Assembly: GCA_948896875.1 (NCBI GenBank)
Contig: CAQUWW010000103.1
Span: forward strand, 1-10,430
DNA length: 10,430 bases
Reading direction: 5' to 3'
Source of the DNA: an uncultured Acetatifactor sp.
GTDB taxonomy: Bacteria; Bacillota; Clostridia; Lachnospirales; Lachnospiraceae
The notes under the pieces are model-generated. The model was not told the origin of the DNA and did no database searches. It saw only the letters and a list, made by a program, of their open reading frames with translations. Every line of letters begins with the position of its first letter. Positions within the stretch are counted from its first letter, which is position 1. Of the stretch, positions 7,248 through 10,430 are shown piece after piece. A program made the translations under genes and the position numbers.

Positions 7248-7688
7248 ATGTGCCGGATGGTTTCTGTAAAAACAAACTTTGATACGGAAATTCAAGTGGC
7301 TGATATCAAAAAAGATGTTATAGAGAATATTATTAAGGCTGCCAGTGTATGTACAAGAATATGTCAAATTATTCTATTTGGCTCAGTAATAGAGGACAGA
7401 TGTCAGGAAGATTCAGATGTTGATATGCTTGTGGTCAGTGATACTACGCGATCACAACTCTATAAGGACAAGGGATATCAGGAATTTTTGAAGAGGCTGC
7501 ATGCAAAAGATGGATATGAGCAGATGTATGATGTGATTTGTGTCAATGGTATAGAAGAAATCTATCAAAAGCAGGATAGCATTGGCTTGTTTCGTGATGT
7601 AATAGAGTGTGGCAAAACCTTGTACAGGAAAAGCGACCAAAGGAATAGCGGCTTATCATGCCCAACAGGCAATCGAAAAAATTCTTAA
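7248..7688 (+). CDS. MNT-type nucleotidyltransferase (antitoxin-like), altered C-terminus
   Basis: This is a minimal nucleotidyltransferase of the MNT/MntA class. Members partner with HEPN proteins in type VII toxin-antitoxin modules, where the MNT enzyme AMPylates and silences the HEPN RNase. The core motif is F-G-S (44-46) followed by D-S-D-V-D (55-59), with D57 and D59 as the metal aspartates and D95 in Y-D-V-I-C as the likely third. Homology runs to about C-G-K-T-L-Y-R-K (121-128). The last 18 residues read through the seam into the neighbouring HEPN sequence in the wrong frame, so the native stop has been lost. AGGAGG at 7233-7238 lies 9 nt before ATG 7248. The gene is visibly AT-richer than its neighbours, which suggests horizontal acquisition. 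The catalytic core appears intact; the antitoxin role is inferred from the partner. Confidence 0.84.
   Translation: MCRMVSVKTNFDTEIQVADIKKDVIENIIKAASVCTRICQIILFGSVIEDRCQEDSDVDMLVVSDTTRSQLYKDKGYQEFLKRLHAKDGYEQMYDVICVNGIEEIYQKQDSIGLFRDVIECGKTLYRKSDQRNSGLSCPTGNRKNS
7618..7642. other. Seam between MNT and truncated HEPN, with +1 frame change
   Basis: MNT-like sequence ends around L-Y-R-K (about 7631), and HEPN-like sequence starts at I-A-A-Y-H-A-Q-Q (from 7639) in the +1 frame. In intact pairs the MNT stop and roughly the first 20-30 HEPN residues lie between these points. They are missing here. Confidence 0.65.
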
Positions 7689-7935
7689 ATCTGAAATATA
7701 TAAAGCGGATCCGGGTATCAGTCCAAGAAAGATGTATACACATAAAATTTATGATTTATGCGCCATTGCTGAGAGTTACGGAATTGAAGTTCCAAAGGGA
7801 ATTAAGGATAATGCGTATATGTACAGTGACTGGGAGGCCGCGGGACGGTATGATCTGCACTTTTCTGTCAGAATGGACTCTGTAGAGAAGGCATTGCGTT
7901 TAGTGGAAAAATGGATGAAAGAAATAAAAAAATAA
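7630..7935 (+). pseudogene. HEPN-domain protein (toxin partner of MNT), N-terminally truncated
   Basis: HEPN proteins of this type are small helical RNases or RNA-binding toxins encoded beside MNT nucleotidyltransferases. The conserved A-Y-H-A-Q-Q-A-I-E-K-I-L-K helix is at about 7642-7680, followed by H-K-I-Y-D-L-C-A-I-A (about 7741-7770), a G-R-Y segment near 7843 and a terminal helix ending E-K-W-M-K-E-I-K-K. The first helix with its D-L-x-x-A-x-x-L pattern is absent. The only upstream in-frame start is GTG 7609, inside the MNT tail and without a ribosome binding site; an in-frame TAG at 7603 closes the frame. A +1 slip from MNT would be needed for a fused product. It is therefore probably a dead toxin, which would leave the MNT without a target. 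Codon texture is AT-rich like the MNT gene. Confidence 0.75.
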
Positions 7936-7985
7936 TTTTGCGGCCTCCCTATGGGTCCTGGGACCAATGTTTATCTATTCAAATC
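7935..7985 (+). pseudogene. Scrap of a second polysaccharide deacetylase (RPPYGSWD motif)
   Basis: Immediately after the HEPN stop, the frame at 7938 reads L-R-P-P-Y-G-S-W-D-Q, the CE4 motif also found in the intact upstream deacetylase (nt 6899-6922). The two DNA stretches 6898-6925 and 7940-7967 match at 21 of 28 positions by my count. The remaining similarity fades into I-L-W near 7986, and no other deacetylase motif is present. It is too short to be a gene; I read it as a remnant left by deletion or recombination. Confidence 0.6.
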
Positions 7986-7987
7986 TT

Positions 7988-8015
7988 ATGGCAGGCGGGA
8001 GCACCGGCCTGCCAT
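7988..8015. repeat. Inverted repeat / stem-loop, 9-bp perfect stem
   Basis: ATGGCAGGC (7988-7996) pairs perfectly with GCCTGCCAT (8007-8015). A G-G mismatch and two more G-C pairs continue the stem toward an AGCA loop. No uridine run follows on the + strand, so it is at best an imperfect terminator for the MNT/HEPN unit or a structured spacer before the methyltransferase operon. Confidence 0.6.
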
Positions 8016-8026
8016 ATCTAAAGAAA

Positions 8027-8073
8027 TCTTTATAGTTCTTACGGTTTTCTCTTTATACTTCCTCTTTATACTG
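8027..8073 (+). promoter_or_regulatory. TCTTTATA direct repeats upstream of the methyltransferase operon
   Basis: TCTTTATA occurs at 8027-8034, 8050-8057 and 8063-8070. The last two lie in a longer tandem CTCTTTATACT (8049-8059 and 8062-8072, 13-nt period). The TATACT ends resemble -10 boxes, but no good -35 sits at the right distance. Such a layout fits an activator-dependent promoter; the OmpR-family regulator encoded in the same operon is the obvious candidate. This is inference. Confidence 0.4.
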
Positions 8074-8129
8074 AAATCATCAAATGACAGCATAACATGT
8101 TGAATTCAGGATAAGAGGAGGAATATCCT

Positions 8130-8723
8130 ATGTGGCAATTTTTAAGAGAATATATCAGTGCTCCGGACACGATCGGAGCTATTGCACCCAGCAGCAGACA
8201 TCTTGCGGCGGCCATGACGGCTTCTATTGATTTCGATAAAGCCCGCTGCATTGTAGAATACGGGGCGGGGACGGGTGTATTTACCAGGGAGGTGGCAGCA
8301 AGAAAAAGGAGGGACGCCGCTTACATCGTAATTGAACAGAATGACCGTTTTTACGAAATGCTGCGGAAACAATTCCACGGAATGCCGGGAGTGGTGCTGA
8401 TCCACGGAGATGCCGGAAATGTATGCGGCTTCTTGAGGGAACAGGGGTTTCAACATGCGGATTATATCATTTCCGGTCTGCCCTTTACATCCCTTCCCCG
8501 GCAGGTGTCCCACAGAATACTGTCGCAGACCCAAAAGGCTATGGGAACCGAAGGCATATTTACCACATTTCAGTACACACTGGTGAGGAAAGCCTTTCTC
8601 GAACAGTATTTCGACATCCAGAGGATTGTACGGGTCTGGCGGAATCTACCCCCGGCCTATGTGCTGCACATGAAATTGAAATCCTGCCATGGGAAGCAAA
8701 TTTCTGCGGACAGTGCGGTATGA
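8130..8723 (+). CDS. PmtA-like class I SAM-dependent methyltransferase (phospholipid N-methyltransferase/rRNA dimethylase-like family)
   Basis: This 197-residue protein has the layout of bacterial phospholipid N-methyltransferases (PmtA) and relatives. The N-terminus reads F-L-R-E-Y-I-S-A-P-D-T-I-G-A-I-A-P-S-S (4-22), a hallmark of that group. SAM motif I, V-E-Y-G-A-G-T-G-V, is at 42-50, and the acidic ribose-binding residue is E69 in V-I-E-Q-N-D. G-D-A is at 93-95, and the motif IV equivalent S-G-L-P-F at 115-119 differs from the N-L/I-P-Y of true KsgA/Erm enzymes. N-L-P-P-A-Y-V-L is at 172-179. AGGAGG at 8116-8121 lies 8 nt before ATG 8130. It is the first gene of a tight operon with a membrane protein and a two-component system. 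A membrane-lipid substrate is the most natural guess, but in Firmicutes this family's substrate is unproven, and annotations often read simply SAM-dependent methyltransferase. Confidence 0.85.
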   Translation: MWQFLREYISAPDTIGAIAPSSRHLAAAMTASIDFDKARCIVEYGAGTGVFTREVAARKRRDAAYIVIEQNDRFYEMLRKQFHGMPGVVLIHGDAGNVCGFLREQGFQHADYIISGLPFTSLPRQVSHRILSQTQKAMGTEGIFTTFQYTLVRKAFLEQYFDIQRIVRVWRNLPPAYVLHMKLKSCHGKQISADSAV

Positions 8724-8732
8724 ATCATTATC

Positions 8733-8740
8733 AGGAGGTG
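8733..8740 (+). promoter_or_regulatory. Ribosome binding site fixing the membrane-protein start at 8746
   Basis: AGGAGGTG is a near-perfect Shine-Dalgarno, with 5 nt between it and ATG 8746. It supports 8746 over the in-frame ATG at 8689 inside the methyltransferase gene. Confidence 0.85.
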
Positions 8741-8745
8741 TTGTT

Positions 8746-9291
8746 ATGTGGTGTATTTATTTTCTTGCCTGCGTGTTGCTCCCCATATGCATTCCGGTGC
8801 CGGAAACGGCTGTGATACTGTGGGGAACCAGACAGATCGGCAGCCTGGGTGCCTTTTTCCTCGGGGTCACAGGCTCCGTGCTGGGATTGACGATTATGCA
8901 TTCCTTATCTTCTCTGATTGCAGATCGTATTTTAAAGGGGAAAAAGGAGAGAAGACAGCTTGCGTGGCTGCGGCAGCTGACGGGGCGGTACCGCTTTTGG
9001 ATTCTTGGGGTACTGCTGATCGTTCCGCTTGTGTCCGACGAAGTGCTCTGTGCAGGTTCTGCTTTTTTGAAAATTTCATTGCCTCAATTTCTGAAAATTG
9101 GTATAATTGCTAAAATCATATCCATCGGTATGATTGCCTTTTCTGGTTTTTTTGGCAGTTTGTGCGGCCTGAGGCGATGGCAGATGATCGCTGTGGAGCT
9201 TCTGTTTCTGTTCCTTGCCTCGGCGGCGCTGCAGCATTTCTGCAAAAAAGGAGAAGCAAACTATCATGAAAGAATTTATACTGGTTGTTGA
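8746..9291 (+). CDS. VTT/DedA (SNARE-associated)-like integral membrane protein
   Basis: The protein has 181 residues and is strongly hydrophobic, with likely membrane segments at about 3-26, 33-58, 83-105, 116-137 and 147-165. Between segments two and three lies a basic loop (K-G-K-K-E-R-R). The stretch I-V-P-L-V-S-D-E-V-L-C-A-G-S-A-F (92-107), followed by L-P-Q-F-L-K-I-G-I, resembles the re-entrant-helix region of VTT-domain proteins. That family includes DedA, YdjX and TVP38 and contains phospholipid transporters or scramblases. The gene starts 22 nt after the methyltransferase stop and overlaps the response regulator gene by 26 nt, so it is translationally embedded in the operon. Pairing with a PmtA-like enzyme suggests a role in membrane lipid handling. 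The fold assignment is moderate, as the sequence is divergent; a generic small membrane protein remains possible. Confidence 0.72.
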   Translation: MWCIYFLACVLLPICIPVPETAVILWGTRQIGSLGAFFLGVTGSVLGLTIMHSLSSLIADRILKGKKERRQLAWLRQLTGRYRFWILGVLLIVPLVSDEVLCAGSAFLKISLPQFLKIGIIAKIISIGMIAFSGFFGSLCGLRRWQMIAVELLFLFLASAALQHFCKKGEANYHERIYTGC

Positions 9292-9949
9292 CGATGACAA
9301 AGACATCCGCAGGCTTCTGGGCATCTATCTGGGCAATGAGGGCTACCGTTACCTGGCCTGTGAAAATGCGGCCCAGGCGCTGGATATCCTGGAGCAATAT
9401 CAGGTGGACCTGATCCTGATGGATGTGATGATGCCGGGAATCGACGGCATCAGCGCCTGTCTGCAGATAAGGGAAAAAAGCAGAATGCCAATTATCTTTA
9501 TGTCGGCGAAATCAGAGGATATTGATATCATACAGGGACTCACGGTGGGGGGAGACGATTATGTGACGAAGCCCTTTCAGCCCATTGAGCTTCTGGCCCG
9601 CATCAAAGCCCAGCTTCGCCGCTATAAACAGTACAATGAGACGGAAAAGCCGGCACATACGCTCCGGACGGAGGATTTGACGGTGGACATGGAAAGCCGC
9701 CAGGTGTGGGTAAGCGGGCGGGAAGTGAGGCTGACGCGCAAGGAGTATGATATCCTGGAATATATGCTGCGGAACAAGGGGCAGGTGCTGACCATGGCGC
9801 AGATTTATGAGGCGGTATGGCATGAAGAATTTTTCTGTTCCGAAAATGCGGTGATGATGCACATTGCCAATCTCCGCAATAAGCTGAACTGGGACAATGT
9901 ACATTCGGACTTTATCAAGACCTGTTGGGGGAGAGGGTATCAGATATGA
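9266..9949 (+). CDS. OmpR/PhoB-family response regulator
   Basis: This 227-residue DNA-binding regulator has a receiver domain (about 3-118) and a winged-helix effector (about 133-227). The acidic pocket is D9-D10, the phosphoacceptor D53 in L-M-D-V-M-M-P-G, the switch residue S80, and the conserved lysine K102 in T-K-P-F. The effector domain carries L-T-R-K-E-Y-D-I-L-E (156-165) and ends in the winged-helix signature W-G-R-G-Y-Q-I. It most resembles the VanR-type regulators common in Clostridia. The start at ATG 9266 overlaps the end of the membrane-protein gene; AAGGAG lies about 12 nt upstream, a rather long distance, so coupling may matter. The ATG of the downstream kinase overlaps its stop (ATGA), the usual arrangement for a cognate pair. 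Direct repeats before 8130 are plausible binding sites. Confidence 0.94.
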   Translation: MKEFILVVDDDKDIRRLLGIYLGNEGYRYLACENAAQALDILEQYQVDLILMDVMMPGIDGISACLQIREKSRMPIIFMSAKSEDIDIIQGLTVGGDDYVTKPFQPIELLARIKAQLRRYKQYNETEKPAHTLRTEDLTVDMESRQVWVSGREVRLTRKEYDILEYMLRNKGQVLTMAQIYEAVWHEEFFCSENAVMMHIANLRNKLNWDNVHSDFIKTCWGRGYQI

Positions 9950-10430
9950 ATCTGTCAAAGATAATTCCAAACTATATTTTGATCAACAGCATTGTCATCA
10001 TAGGAACGGTTTTCGTGATTTTTCTGGTTTACAGAAGACTGTCCTCTTCATTCCGAAAACGCCTCACGGCATATTTCCTGAAGGCGGCCTGTGTCTCCCT
10101 TGTCATCAGCCTGGCGGTGCTGGCGGTGATACTGACCATGACGCAGCTTCTGCTCCATTCCGGGATGTGGGATTATTTTCATGATCTGGGCTATGAATAC
10201 CTCATTGCCGCCGAATATCTCCAATCGGTGCTGGCAGTGGCGTTTCCCGTGATATGCTTTGTCGTCTCCTTTTCCCACAGGATCAACCGCAGGGTCAGGT
10301 ATGTGGAGTATCTGTCTCAGGAAATTCAGAAGATCCGGGAGGAGGGCTTTGGAAGGACCATGGAGCTGCGGGGGGACGATGAGATCACCCAGCTGTGCGC
10401 CGTCATCAACGAGATGTCCGTCCAGCTTCG
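9946..10430 (+). CDS. Sensor histidine kinase, N-terminal part (3' end outside window)
   Basis: The frame is open from ATG 9946, which overlaps the response regulator stop as ATGA, to the right edge, giving 161 full codons. Hydrophobic segments lie at about 10-29, 43-69 and 93-110. The short loop between the second and third segments (about 70-92) is unlikely to be a large ligand-binding domain, so sensing may be intramembrane. A HAMP-like linker follows: H-R-I-N-R-R-V-R-Y-V-E-Y-L (111-123), then the D-D-E-I-T-Q-L-C-A-V-I-N-E-M (144-157) turn and helix leading toward the dimerisation domain. The H-box and ATPase motifs are beyond the window. Position and overlap mark it as the partner of the regulator. 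Intramembrane sensing of envelope stress or antimicrobial peptides is a guess. Confidence 0.88.
   Translation, partial: MNLSKIIPNYILINSIVIIGTVFVIFLVYRRLSSSFRKRLTAYFLKAACVSLVISLAVLAVILTMTQLLLHSGMWDYFHDLGYEYLIAAEYLQSVLAVAFPVICFVVSFSHRINRRVRYVEYLSQEIQKIREEGFGRTMELRGDDEITQLCAVINEMSVQL

Noticed and set aside
7609..7611. GTG as the genuine start of the HEPN protein
   Set aside because: It sits in the MNT coding tail without a ribosome binding site, and the residues it adds are MNT sequence read out of frame.
7988..8015. Canonical rho-independent terminator
   Set aside because: The stem is good, but no T-run follows on either strand at the right place; I list it only as an inverted repeat.
8423..8815. 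+ strand ORF of 130 codons overlapping the methyltransferase and VTT-like genes
   Set aside because: It overlaps two better supported genes in another frame, with no motif and no ribosome binding site.
1..10430. CRISPR arrays, tRNA or rRNA genes, insertion sequences, prophage genes
   Set aside because: I saw no regularly spaced repeats, cloverleaf-like sequence, transposase or phage structural motifs on either strand.

Overview
The window looks like chromosomal DNA of an anaerobic, gut-type Firmicute, most likely a Lachnospiraceae (Clostridium cluster XIVa) relative. The reasons are the strong AGGAGG-type ribosome binding sites, moderate GC, an oxygen-sensitive anaerobic sulfatase-maturating enzyme, a HypB nickel GTPase, and protein sequences typical of that family. 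This is inference from style and gene content. All real genes are on the + strand, and I see no tRNA, rRNA, CRISPR array or insertion sequence.

Layout. (1) 1-2493: a cysteine-type sulfatase cut by the left edge, followed 7 nt later by its radical-SAM maturase (anSME). (2) 2494-4731: a hypB gene that lacks its C-terminal G5/SAKTGEG segment. It runs directly into a GltD-like FAD/NAD(P)H iron-sulfur oxidoreductase that lacks its N-terminus and start codon. (3) 4732-6431: a textbook promoter (TTGAAC-17-TATAAT with extended -10) driving an ORF whose first third is a Uma2-family (DUF820) nuclease-like domain. Its remaining two thirds are an unrelated, unrecognised protein. (4) 6458-7162: a membrane-anchored NodB-type polysaccharide deacetylase. 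(5) 7163-7935: a visibly more AT-rich MNT nucleotidyltransferase plus a HEPN protein with its N-terminus missing and its frame shifted, i.e. a damaged MNT/HEPN toxin-antitoxin pair. Just after it lies a roughly 10-codon scrap of a second polysaccharide deacetylase. (6) 7988-8129: a 9-bp-stem hairpin and a direct-repeat leader. (7) 8130-10430: a tight four-gene unit of a PmtA-like SAM methyltransferase, a VTT/DedA-like membrane protein, an OmpR-family response regulator and a histidine kinase cut by the right edge.

The most striking property is a repeated pattern. At about 3200, 5410-5440 and 7620-7640 the 3' end of one gene is joined to the interior of another, so both partners are truncated at the same point, and at about 7936 a scrap of a fifth gene family appears. 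Either this is a region eroded by several short deletions, or the sequence contains collapsed assembly gaps; raw reads across the seams would decide.

Working together: the sulfatase and anSME form a functional pair (Cys to formylglycine maturation). The last four genes look like a signal-responsive envelope or lipid-modifying operon. The hypB/oxidoreductase and MNT/HEPN pairs are probably remnants of once functional modules.
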